From NCBI GenBank assembly GCA_034007295.1, contig JAVERC010000023.1, positions 1-54,229 of the forward strand: a stretch of 54,229 nt of DNA, in the 5' to 3' direction. The stretch comes from JACKCP01 sp034007295. Lineage in GTDB: Bacteria; Desulfobacterota; Desulfobacteria; Desulfobacterales; JACKCP01. Of this stretch, positions 1 to 7,782 are shown piece by piece. The first letter of the stretch is position 1, and every line of letters begins with the position of its first letter. A program made the translations under genes and the position numbers. The notes under the pieces were generated by a model that did no database searches, was not told where the DNA came from, and saw nothing but the letters and a program-made list of their open reading frames with translations.

Positions 1-124
1 TTGCATAAATTTTTTAAATTTAACAAAAAGACATCTTTCTCATAATTTTCTCAAAATTTTTTAGAAAAATAATTTCATTTTTTGAGGCCTGATTTTATAA
101 AATTTGATGTTTTCGTTCAGCCAC
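1..124. mobile_element. End of an insertion sequence (left copy, rest lies outside the window)
   Basis: This stretch is the reverse complement of the IS end at 53892-54005. The two copies share the terminal motif GTGGCTGAACGAAAAC and about 110 bases of following sequence. The left copy carries an extra 11-bp tandem duplication and a few substitutions, so they are two separate diverged copies. Only the non-coding tail of the IS is inside the window; its transposase would lie to the left. The end abuts the stop codon of the next gene. Confidence 0.75.
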
Positions 125-543
125 TAATTTATTAATTTATGGGATTGAATTTTTTCTGTATATGGCAGAGAAAATAATTTTGGAAATAAATTAAACGTAT
201 TTAAAACAGCCATTTTATCAAATTTCTGCTGTGCTGTTTTTTTTGTGTCCTTACTGACCGGATTTAAATTTATCTGTCCCATTGAAGATATTAATTCTTC
301 ATGGTCAAGATCAAGAAAAAATTCTGTTTTGGCACCTGTTTTATTGGAAATAAGTTTTGAATACCTGTCTGCTTCCTGAAGGCTTAAACCGCTTTTAATC
401 TTAGTTGGTGCTGATTCAAAAAGCTTTTTGCTTTCCTCTGGTGATATGCTGAAAAGCTCTGCCAGTTTTTCTAAAACCTCATTTTTGTCATACTGCCCAT
501 TATGCCTGCCTGATAACACAAGATAGTATTTTTCACCGCCCAT
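124..543 (-). CDS. Small protein of unknown function, truncated or ended by IS
   Basis: 139 residues with no signal peptide or membrane segment. The first 80 residues have the pattern YYLVLSG ... LAELFSISPEESKKLF ... IKSGLSLQEADRYSKLIS..GA. I recognise this from short alpha/beta domains in proteobacterial proteins that recall the ribosomal L7/L12 C-terminal fold, but I cannot name a function. The tail after about residue 90 is low in recognisable features. It is the last gene of a five-gene minus-strand operon and starts 7 bases after the HAD gene stops. Its TAG stop (124-126) is built from the target-site bases and the first base of the IS, so the natural C-terminus may have been cut off. 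Confidence 0.6.
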   Translation of the reverse strand: MGGEKYYLVLSGRHNGQYDKNEVLEKLAELFSISPEESKKLFESAPTKIKSGLSLQEADRYSKLISNKTGAKTEFFLDLDHEELISSMGQINLNPVSKDTKKTAQQKFDKMAVLNTFNLFPKLFSLPYTEKIQSHKLIN

Positions 544-550
544 TGATTTT

Positions 551-1192
551 TTATCCGGTTTTTTTGGAAAGAAGATTTTTTATTTCAAGCATGTCGCAGA
601 TGTGAAAATCAGCTTTAAGTTTTTCATTGCAAAAGGCAATAAATTTAACTCCTGCTTCATTTGCTGCAATCTGGTCAAGGGAAGAATCTCCAACATAAAT
701 CATGTTATCAAAACTTATTTGAAGATAATCTCTTATTTTAAAAAGCTGTTCAGGGTGGGGTTTTGCATTTTCAACATCAGATGCTGTTACAAGTATATCA
801 AAATACTCGTTAAGACCAAAAGTATCCATAACCCTGTCCATTGTATTTGATCTGTTTGTTGCAATTCCTGTTTTAAAATTATTTTTTTTCAAAAATTTTA
901 AAAGTTCCATGAAATTTTCTGTCATTTCCATAAAGGGAACAAAATTTATATAAGGGATTTTTTTTCGTTCCCTGTTTATAAGTTCCGGATCAATGCCTGT
1001 ATTGTGGAAAATATGCTTTATGGAATCTTCGCCTGTGTGCATTTTTGCAAATTCAGCCTGTGAGTCTGTCATTTGAGGAAGGCCGAATTTTTCCAGAATG
1101 GCGTTGTAATATTTTTTGTTCAGCTCTTCTGTCTGAAACATTACTCCGTCGCAGTCAAAAACAATTGTGTTTATTTTTTTAAGTGATGTCAT
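551..1192 (-). CDS. HAD-family phosphatase (phosphoglycolate phosphatase-like)
   Basis: 213 residues, full length for a HAD subfamily IA enzyme. Motif I is VFDCDGV (nucleophile Asp13, acid/base Asp15), followed by an alpha-helical cap. Motif II is GIATNRS near residue 110, motif III the Lys of KPHP near 143, and motif IV GDSSLDQIAA near 166. The family hydrolyses small phosphate esters through an aspartyl-phosphate; phosphoglycolate, a sugar phosphate or pyrophosphate are all possible here. The start ATG overlaps the stop of the upstream DUF1573 gene by four bases (ATGA), so translation is probably coupled. Substrate is unassigned. Confidence 0.88.
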   Translation of the reverse strand: MTSLKKINTIVFDCDGVMFQTEELNKKYYNAILEKFGLPQMTDSQAEFAKMHTGEDSIKHIFHNTGIDPELINRERKKIPYINFVPFMEMTENFMELLKFLKKNNFKTGIATNRSNTMDRVMDTFGLNEYFDILVTASDVENAKPHPEQLFKIRDYLQISFDNMIYVGDSSLDQIAANEAGVKFIAFCNEKLKADFHICDMLEIKNLLSKKTG

Positions 1193-1860
1193 TTTATATT
1201 TCCAAAAATATTTATTCTTAATGCGGGTTTAAATTTGCTGTCAGTCTTTAAAAACAAAATATCTGAATATGTCCCCTTGTCTTTTTTCTTGTTTAAAACT
1301 GTAATTGAGTATGATTTGTTTTGATTTTGCTCAAGTTTGTATTCAATTTCTTTTCCGTTTGCAGCAATAATATCAAGAATTTTGAATTCATATCCTTTTT
1401 CAGGTGTTATTTTTATTGTTTCACTTATTTTATCACCGGAGTTTCCCCATAAATGAACTCTGTCAGGCTTAATTGAAACTATAGATTCAACATTTGCGTT
1501 GACTTTTAAATTAACTTTTCTGTTTTTAGGGTCGTTTGTATAGGCGTAGAATTCCTGTTCGACCTCCTGGCCGCCTCTTCCTGATGTTGAAATCTTAACT
1601 TTTATTTCTCCTGTCATACCTGGCAGGACTTCTCCTGTATAGGAGACTATATCGCAGCCTCAGCCCTTTGCTTTCATGTTTTTAATTTCAAGTTTTTCAT
1701 CCCCTGAATTTTTAAATTGAAAAGTATGGATAAGAGGTTTTCCTTCAATTACTTTTTTATAAACAGCCCTTGGCTGGTCTATTTCAAATACTGGTGCAGC
1801 AGATAATGAACCTGAAAATAAAATAATAAAACATATGGGATAAAAAAGAATTTTTTTCAT
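1189..1860 (-). CDS. Exported DUF1573 protein, probable selenoprotein (in-frame TGA at codon 67)
   Basis: Read through TGA at 1660-1662, this is one 223-residue protein. Residues 1-21 are a signal peptide (MKKILFYPICFIILF...SAA). Residues 22-66 give the usual DUF1573 start (FEIDQP ... HTFQFKNSGDEKLEIKNMKAKG). After the TGA the same frame continues G-C-D-IVSYTGEVLPGMTGEI, then GRGGQEVEQEFYAYTNDPKN. In typical DUF1573 proteins this place reads CGC(T), so the TGA replaces the first Cys: U67-G-C69. The family is periplasmic with an Ig-like fold; the CGC function is not established. Both ends are ATGA-coupled to intact neighbours (metallophosphoesterase upstream, HAD downstream), and no other lesion is present. 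A single nonsense mutation is the alternative. If the TGA is a real stop, only a 66-residue fragment is made, possibly with a restart at 1617. Confidence 0.8.
1631..1662 (-). promoter_or_regulatory. Candidate SECIS hairpin downstream of the in-frame TGA
   Basis: On the coding (minus) strand, 13 bases after the TGA there is a perfect 6-bp hairpin, TCTCCT-ATAC-AGGAGA. Flanking GGC/GCC triplets could form an outer stem. The distance fits bacterial SECIS elements, which lie just downstream of UGA inside the coding region. The loop lacks the G usually found in its first two positions, so this is suggestive only. An alternative weaker hairpin, TATAG-TCTC-CTATA, overlaps it. Confidence 0.4.
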
Positions 1861-2348
1861 ATTTTCACCTTTGTAATCTCACTGGTTTTTGTATTGTATA
1901 CAGCAAATCCCGGGTTTCCTTCCTTTCCCATGATTTCACCGGGATTCAATAATATAGATGAGTTTATTTTTTTGCAATACCATGTATGGGAATGTCCAAA
2001 ACAGGCAATGTCGTATATTCCTGATTTTGCAAGGGGTTTGGCAATGTCAAAATAATGGGTGAATGCAATTTTTTTTGAATCTAGGGTAATATCTCCAAAT
2101 CTTTCATAAAGCTTTACATTTTTTAAAATTGTTCTTGTATATTCCATCATTTTAATTTTGTCTCCGTCGTTATTTCCAAAAACTCCGTAAAAAGGGATAT
2201 TTAAAGATGCAAGAAGTTTCAGGGAAAAAGGAGCAACAAAATCTCCGCAATGGATAATAGCCTCGATTTTTTTCTGCTTGATTATTGAAAGTGCCTTTTC
2301 AATCATGTGAAGATGATCATGGCTGTCACTCATTATTGCTGTAAGCAT
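1857..2348 (-). CDS. YfcE/MJ0936-type metallophosphoesterase
   Basis: 163 residues from the ATG at 2348, chosen because AAAGG lies 8 bases upstream and the fold begins at once (MLTAIMSDSHDH); an in-frame extension to 2387 adds no family sequence. Metal-binding motifs are DSHDH near the start, HCGDF (about residue 33), GNND (about 60), THY (about 98) and GHSHTWY (about 120). These are the calcineurin-like two-metal centre. Enzymes of this small family hydrolyse phosphodiesters in vitro; the physiological substrate is usually unknown. It follows the nucleoside transporter by 10 bases, and its TGA overlaps the ATG of the DUF1573 gene. Confidence 0.9.
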   Translation of the reverse strand: MLTAIMSDSHDHLHMIEKALSIIKQKKIEAIIHCGDFVAPFSLKLLASLNIPFYGVFGNNDGDKIKMMEYTRTILKNVKLYERFGDITLDSKKIAFTHYFDIAKPLAKSGIYDIACFGHSHTWYCKKINSSILLNPGEIMGKEGNPGFAVYNTKTSEITKVKI

Positions 2349-2358
2349 TTTTTTACCT

Positions 2359-3594
2359 TTATATAATAAAAATACAGGCAACAGCACCTGTCATACAGGT
2401 TGCTATTGTTCCTGCAATTATTGATTTTAATCCAAGAGACACAATTTCATTTCTTCTGTTTGGTGCCATTGCACCAAGGCCGCCAATCATTATTCCAAGA
2501 CTTCCTGGATTTGCAAATCCGCATAAAGCATAAGTGATTATAAGTTCGCTTTTATCTGAAAGAGCATTTTTGGGAAGTTTTAATAGTTCAAGATATGCAA
2601 TAAACTCATTTAAAACTGTTTTTGTGCCAAGAAGTGAGCCTGCATTCAAAGCCTCGCTCCATGGAATTCCCATAAGCCAGGCAATTGGTGCCATTAAATA
2701 TCCCAAAATTTTTTGTAATGTAAGAGGTGATGAAAAGGGCAAAAATGATAAAAAGATATTTGCAAGATGAACAAGTGCTACAAGAACAATTATCATTGCA
2801 ATAATATTGAGCCATAAATTAAGTCCGCTCATGGTTCCCTTGGTGATTGCATCCATTGAACTTGTTGAAGGATCAGGATCAAAAAATTCTCCCTTTGTTA
2901 CTTCATCTGTTTCAGGAATAATTATTTTTGCAGTTATAAGTGCGGCAGGTACACTTATTATTGATGCTGTAAGAATATGTCCTAAAATTCCTGGAATTTT
3001 ATCTGATAAGATTCCGGCATATAAAACCATAACAGTTCCGGCTATTGTTGCCATGCCGGTTGTCATGACTGAAAATATTTCACTTCTTGTCATTTGATTA
3101 AGATAGGGCCTTATTAAAAGAGGGGATTCAACCATTCCAATAAAAATATTTGCAGAAACTCCAACACCTTCAGCTCCGCCGATTTTAAGGGTTTTTGTTA
3201 AAATATATGAAAATCCCCTGACTACAACAGGCAGTATTTTTAAGTAAAATAAAAGTGATGAAACTGCACTTATTACTAAAACTATTGGAAGAGCCTGAAA
3301 AGCAAGTGAAAATGTTCTTCCCGGAAAATTTTCCTTAAATGGAAGCTCTCCGCCTCCAATATATCCGAAAACAAAAGATGTTCCTGCTCTTGTTGCTTCA
3401 TCAAGGATAAGAACAATTTTATTAAGATAAATAAATATTTCTTTTGAGTATGGAAATTTTAAAAAAATTGCTGCAAGTAAAAACTGACAAAAAATTCCTG
3501 AAACAACAAATTTTATTGAAATTTTTCTTTTGTTTTCACTTAAAAGAAAAGAAATTAAAATAAATACAAAAATTCCTGAAAATGCCTGAATCAT
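2359..3594 (-). CDS. NupC/CNT-family nucleoside transporter
   Basis: 411 residues, the normal size for bacterial concentrative nucleoside transporters. About eight to ten hydrophobic segments are visible. Family motifs include GGAEGVGVSANIFIGMVESP, followed by LLIRPYLNQMTRSEIFSVMT (residues about 150-190), and GFANPGSLGIMIGGLGAMAP near the C-terminus. CNT proteins import nucleosides with a sodium ion or proton across the inner membrane. It is the first gene of the minus-strand operon running to position 124. Pairing with a phosphoesterase and a HAD phosphatase suggests nucleoside or nucleotide salvage, but that link is inference. Confidence 0.9.
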   Translation of the reverse strand: MIQAFSGIFVFILISFLLSENKRKISIKFVVSGIFCQFLLAAIFLKFPYSKEIFIYLNKIVLILDEATRAGTSFVFGYIGGGELPFKENFPGRTFSLAFQALPIVLVISAVSSLLFYLKILPVVVRGFSYILTKTLKIGGAEGVGVSANIFIGMVESPLLIRPYLNQMTRSEIFSVMTTGMATIAGTVMVLYAGILSDKIPGILGHILTASIISVPAALITAKIIIPETDEVTKGEFFDPDPSTSSMDAITKGTMSGLNLWLNIIAMIIVLVALVHLANIFLSFLPFSSPLTLQKILGYLMAPIAWLMGIPWSEALNAGSLLGTKTVLNEFIAYLELLKLPKNALSDKSELIITYALCGFANPGSLGIMIGGLGAMAPNRRNEIVSLGLKSIIAGTIATCMTGAVACIFII

Positions 3595-3691
3595 TTTTTA
3601 TCCTTTGGTTTTTAAATCTTTAAAATTTTATAGGATAAGTTTTTTATCAGCAATAAAATAATTCTAAATTCAAATTAAGATTTTACAATTT

Positions 3692-6115
3692 CTACATCAT
3701 TGAATAGGGATCAATATCAAAGGTCATTCTTATATCTGATGGAAAAGAAGAAAAAGAGCCTTTAAATTTTTTAAAAACAAGATTTAATTCTGCTGAAGTT
3801 TTTGATTTTAAAAGAATCTGAAATCTGAATCTTGCAGCACTTACATAAACCGGAGATTTTGCAGGCCCCATAATAATTATATTTGATTTAAAATTTGATT
3901 TAATCTCCAAAAGACTATTTTTACATTTTTTTGAAAATTCATCTGTGATTTTTTCGTCTGTTCCCGAAATTTTAATAAGTCCAAGCTTTGCAAAAGGCGG
4001 ATAAAAAAGGGATTTTCGAAAATTTATTTCCTGGTTGTAAAAATTTACAAAATTTTGTGTTTTTGCAGTCTGAATGGAAAAATGGTCAGGATTATAGGTC
4101 TGCATTATTACTTTGCCTTTTTTTTCGCCCCTTCCTGTTCTTCCCGAAACCTGTGATAAAACCTGAAATGTTTTTTCTGCTGCACGAAAATCAGGAAAAT
4201 TAAATCCATGATCGGCATTAATTATTCCAACAAGGGTAATGTCTGGAAAATCATGGCCTTTTGCAATCATCTGGGTTCCAATTATTATGTCTGCCTGTTT
4301 TTTTCTTATTGATTTAAGTTTTTTTACAAGCTCGCCTTTTTTTTTGGTTGTGTCCTGGTCAAGTCTTATAATTTTTGCATCGGGAAATAAAAATTCGCAG
4401 GCCTTTTCAATTTTTTCCGTACCTGTTCCAAGATGAACAAGATTTGGATTTGCACAATTTGGACATTCTTTTGGAACTTTTTGCTTAAATCCGCATAAAT
4501 GGCATAAAAGGCTGTCATCTGATTTGTGATATGTCATTGTAACTGAACAAAATCTGCATTTTATGGCTTCAGAACAAAGATTGCATAAAACAAAGCTTGA
4601 ATAACCCCTTTTGTTTAAAAAAAGTAAAACCTGCTCATTTTGCTTAAGCCTTTGATTTATTTCCAGTGCAAGGGAGTAGGATATAAACCTGTATGCACCT
4701 TTATCCTTTGCAGATGTTTTTAAATCATAAATAAAAACTTCCGGAAGGGAGGCATTGTTTGCTCTTTTTTTTAAGTAAAGAATTTCAAACTTGTTGTTTA
4801 TGGTGTTTGTATATGTTTCAACTGAAGGTGTTGCAGACCCGAGAACCACAGGACAGTTTTCTGTTTTTGCCCTTACAACAGCCATATCCCTTGCATTGTA
4901 GGCCGGATTTGAATCCTGTTTGTATGACTGGTCATGTTCCTCATCAACTATTATAATTCCCAAATTTTCAAGTGGAGCAAAAATTGCCGATCTTGCACCT
5001 ATTACAACTGTTTTTTTCTTTTCTGCAATAAGTGTCCACTGGTCTAATTTTTCACCAGGGGATAAATTTGAATGAATTACAGCGGTTTTATCTCCAAATC
5101 TTGCCTTAAATCTTCTTTCAGTCTGGGAAATAAGGGATATTTCAGGAACAAGTACAAGTGCTGTTTTTCCAAGTTCAAGAGCTTTTTTTACAAGGTTTAG
5201 ATAAACTTCGGTTTTTCCGCTTCCTGTTATTCCATATAAAAGATAACGCTTGAAATCTTTTCCAATAAAAGGACTTATTTTTTCACAGGAAATTTTTTGT
5301 TCTTCATTTAAAACGGGGGGAATATCTTTTTCAACAGCCTCGCCTAAAGGGTCTCTTAAAACCCTTTTTTCATTTTCTTTTACAAGCCCTTTTTTAATTA
5401 AAGCATTTATTACAGAAGAAGCCCCCTTTTCTTGTGAGCTGATTTTGTTTTTTAAAATTTCTTTATCAAAGGGAATCTGTTCAAGAATATTTATCTGCTT
5501 ATCAGTAAGGTTTAAGGTTTTATCTGATTTTTGTCTTTGAATGAATTTTTCAAGTTTTTCTTTTGTTTTAGGTTTTGGAACATAAAAATCAAATTCAACA
5601 AAATTTTTATTTTTAAGGCTTAAAATTGTTTTTTTATCACAACCAAAACCAAGAATTTCCTTTTCTGATTTTTCACCGTTTTTTAAAAGATTTAAAATCT
5701 TAAATTCATTGAAATTTTTTGGATCATTTAAAATTTCAAGCCCTTTTTCAGTTATTTTTACAATTTTTGAAATATCCGGATTAATTCCTGAAGGAAGAGC
5801 AGATTTTATTACAAGTCCTGGAGGATAAATATAATAATTTGAAACCCATTCAAAAAGGCTTAAAAGTTTTTTTGAAAAAAAGGAAAGCTTGTCCGGAACT
5901 TCTAAAATATCTTTAATCTCAAAATCTATTTCAGGTTTTTTATTTAATATTTCTTTTATATATCCTGTAATTTTTCTGTTTCCAAATGGAGCAATTACCC
6001 TTTTCCCAATTTCAACTTCAGGTTCAAGGTTTTTTGGTACACTGTAAAAAAACGAATTGTTAAGCGGAAGGCAAAGATAAACTTCAATATATAAATTAAT
6101 AATACTGTCAGGCAA
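3692..6115 (-). CDS. priA: Primosomal protein N' (replication restart helicase PriA)
   Basis: 807 residues, slightly longer than E. coli PriA. The N-terminal DNA-binding region contains the typical PFGNR..TGYI. The helicase has Walker A GITGSGKTEVY, DEEHDQSYKQ (DEXH box), GSATPS, and motif VI QVSGRTGRG. Between helicase halves is the zinc-binding block with paired cysteines CNLC, CRFC, CHLC and CPNC. PriA binds stalled forks and loads DnaB. The start is a TTG at 6115 (GGT-A7-TTG); no nearby ATG fits the conserved N-terminus better. It is transcribed apart from the nucleoside-transporter operon, with 97 bases between. Confidence 0.95.
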   Translation of the reverse strand: MPDSIINLYIEVYLCLPLNNSFFYSVPKNLEPEVEIGKRVIAPFGNRKITGYIKEILNKKPEIDFEIKDILEVPDKLSFFSKKLLSLFEWVSNYYIYPPGLVIKSALPSGINPDISKIVKITEKGLEILNDPKNFNEFKILNLLKNGEKSEKEILGFGCDKKTILSLKNKNFVEFDFYVPKPKTKEKLEKFIQRQKSDKTLNLTDKQINILEQIPFDKEILKNKISSQEKGASSVINALIKKGLVKENEKRVLRDPLGEAVEKDIPPVLNEEQKISCEKISPFIGKDFKRYLLYGITGSGKTEVYLNLVKKALELGKTALVLVPEISLISQTERRFKARFGDKTAVIHSNLSPGEKLDQWTLIAEKKKTVVIGARSAIFAPLENLGIIIVDEEHDQSYKQDSNPAYNARDMAVVRAKTENCPVVLGSATPSVETYTNTINNKFEILYLKKRANNASLPEVFIYDLKTSAKDKGAYRFISYSLALEINQRLKQNEQVLLFLNKRGYSSFVLCNLCSEAIKCRFCSVTMTYHKSDDSLLCHLCGFKQKVPKECPNCANPNLVHLGTGTEKIEKACEFLFPDAKIIRLDQDTTKKKGELVKKLKSIRKKQADIIIGTQMIAKGHDFPDITLVGIINADHGFNFPDFRAAEKTFQVLSQVSGRTGRGEKKGKVIMQTYNPDHFSIQTAKTQNFVNFYNQEINFRKSLFYPPFAKLGLIKISGTDEKITDEFSKKCKNSLLEIKSNFKSNIIIMGPAKSPVYVSAARFRFQILLKSKTSAELNLVFKKFKGSFSSFPSDIRMTFDIDPYSMM

Positions 6116-6138
6116 TTTTTTTACCTAAAATCCTGTTT

Positions 6139-6173
6139 CAACCCTTTGAAAAACTGAAATGGGTTGTTTTTTT
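6139..6173 (+). terminator. Plus-strand terminator-like hairpin between divergent genes
   Basis: CAACCC (6139-6144) pairs with GGGTTG (6161-6166), followed by seven T residues on the plus strand. It lies between divergent priA and the HDOD gene, where no plus-strand gene ends. It could be an attenuator in the HDOD gene leader. The remaining intergenic sequence is AT-rich and featureless. Confidence 0.35.
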
Positions 6174-6318
6174 GTTAAAAGAAAGTGTTTTGTAATAAAT
6201 TATTCAAAAGCAGGCTGAAATCTTTTATACTCGTTAAAATAGAATTTGTTTAGGACTTTTTTGCCTGTTTTGTTTTTTTAAATTAAAAAAATAAAATCAT
6301 AATTCATACGAGGTTTTT

Positions 6319-7563
6319 TTGAAGTTTCTTATAATCGACAATAATTTAAAAAGAGCAGATCATCTTAAACAAATGCTTTTGGATTTTGGAACAGCAGATA
6401 TTTTAGGCTCAGGAAGAAGTGCTGCAAAAAAAATAATTCTTTATGATTTTGTAAAAAATTATGATGTTTTATTTATAAATGATTATCTTGAAGATTATAA
6501 AAATGAAGCAATAATTTCAGAAATCAGAAAAAAGGAAGATGATGGAAAAATCTCTGAAAATAAACGGCTTCTTATAATAGTTGTTTCAGACTGTGTTGAA
6601 AAAAAAACTGTAATAAATTTTTTTAAGGCAGGCTGTAATGATTTTTTTGTAAGTCCTTTTGAAAAGGAAATTCTTTATAAGAAACTTGAGAAAAAAACAG
6701 GGATTGAGCCTGTTGTTTATGAGGAAGAAGAAAAAAAGCTTTATGAAAAGGTAAAAAAAGAGTTTTTAAATTCAGATATTGAACTTCCAACCCTTCCGGA
6801 TATTTTTTTAAAGTTTATGGAGCTTGTTGAAAAAGACGTTGATCTTTCAGAAATTTCAGGTCTTATTGAAAATGATATGACAATATCTGCAAAACTCATA
6901 AGGCTTTCAAATTCTGCCTTTTTTGGAGGAATGTCAAAAAATACAACTGTTTTAGAGGCAGTAACCCGTCTTGGACTTTCAGAAACTCATCAGATGATTG
7001 CTGCAATATGTACAAAAGATATGTTTGTTTCCAAAAACCCGGGATATAAAAATATTTTGGACAGTCTTTTTCACTTTGCACTTTTAACTTCATTTATAAG
7101 CCAGATTCTTTCAGAAAAATTTTTTTCAGCCAACAAAGGCTATCCTTTTGTAATGTCTTTGCTTGGAAACCTTGGAAGACTTTTTATGGTGGTTGTAGTA
7201 TCTGAAATTGAAAGAAAAAAAATGAAAAATAAAAAAATGTCTGATGAATTAATCTGTTCTGCTGTTGAAAAGCATCACTTTGGATTTTGCAGAAAAATTT
7301 TAAAAAAAATGGAATTTTCAGAGGATTTTATAAAAAAATCAGTTGATTTAGTATATTTTGACGGCGATATTCCAAAATCTGAAAAAATATCTTCAATTAT
7401 AAGATTGTCATTGCAGATTTCCTGTAAATACAGCTTTTTCGGTCCTGAATATTCTGCTTTTTTTCTTGAAAAAATTATTGAAGACTTAGGATTAGATATG
7501 TCTTTGATAGAAATTGATAAAATCAGGAATGATGCTCTTGAAATGTCGGAATTTTTAAGCTGA
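6319..7563 (+). CDS. Degenerate receiver domain fused to HDOD domain
   Basis: 414 residues. The TTG at 6319 is taken as start because ACGAGG sits five bases upstream and the protein begins directly with a receiver strand (MKFLIIDNN). Residues 1-125 look like a CheY-type receiver, but the acidic pocket is IDNN, the phospho-acceptor position is Asn54 (DVLFIN), and the conserved Lys is lost (VSPF). Phosphorylation is therefore unlikely. Residues about 155-345 are an HDOD domain (LPTLPDIFLKFMELVEKDVD, LIENDMTISAKLIRLSNSA). HDOD proteins take part in signalling in many proteobacteria but are not active phosphohydrolases. The gene stands alone, converging on the histidine kinase across a MITE. Confidence 0.85.
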   Translation: MKFLIIDNNLKRADHLKQMLLDFGTADILGSGRSAAKKIILYDFVKNYDVLFINDYLEDYKNEAIISEIRKKEDDGKISENKRLLIIVVSDCVEKKTVINFFKAGCNDFFVSPFEKEILYKKLEKKTGIEPVVYEEEEKKLYEKVKKEFLNSDIELPTLPDIFLKFMELVEKDVDLSEISGLIENDMTISAKLIRLSNSAFFGGMSKNTTVLEAVTRLGLSETHQMIAAICTKDMFVSKNPGYKNILDSLFHFALLTSFISQILSEKFFSANKGYPFVMSLLGNLGRLFMVVVVSEIERKKMKNKKMSDELICSAVEKHHFGFCRKILKKMEFSEDFIKKSVDLVYFDGDIPKSEKISSIIRLSLQISCKYSFFGPEYSAFFLEKIIEDLGLDMSLIEIDKIRNDALEMSEFLS

Positions 7564-7585
7564 GTTAAATTGTAAAATATTTAAT

Positions 7586-7782
7586 CCTGAATTGAGCGTT
7601 TCATATTTTTAAATTAATAAATTTTTTATGAATCAAGCTTATTGTATTTAAAAATATGAAACCCTTCGGGCTTTCCAATTTTGCTGCATCTACGGCGTTA
7701 AATTGCATCACGCATAGCAAAAGTATAGCCTGATGCAATTTGCCTTGTATATGGAGCAAACTTGAAAATCGCTCAATTCAGG
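7586..7782. mobile_element. Family A MITE, copy 1 (197 bp)
   Basis: Non-coding element with terminal inverted repeats: it begins CCTGAATTGAGCG and ends CGCTCAATTCAGG. Inside are a perfect 16-bp inverted repeat (TTTCATATTTTTAAAT and its complement) and AATTGCATCA/TGATGCAATT around a 20-bp spacer. It is flanked on both sides by TTAAT (7581-7585, 7783-7787), a 5-bp target-site duplication. It lies between two convergent genes, directly against the stop codon of the histidine kinase. Near-identical copies occur at 37476 and 51146. Confidence 0.85.

Noticed and set aside
1660..1662. TGA as an ordinary stop codon ending a 66-residue protein, with a second gene starting at 1617
   Set aside because: The same frame continues directly with family sequence, the stop falls on a conserved Cys position, and the second fragment has no ribosome-binding site or signal peptide. 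It stays a possible alternative as a nonsense mutation.
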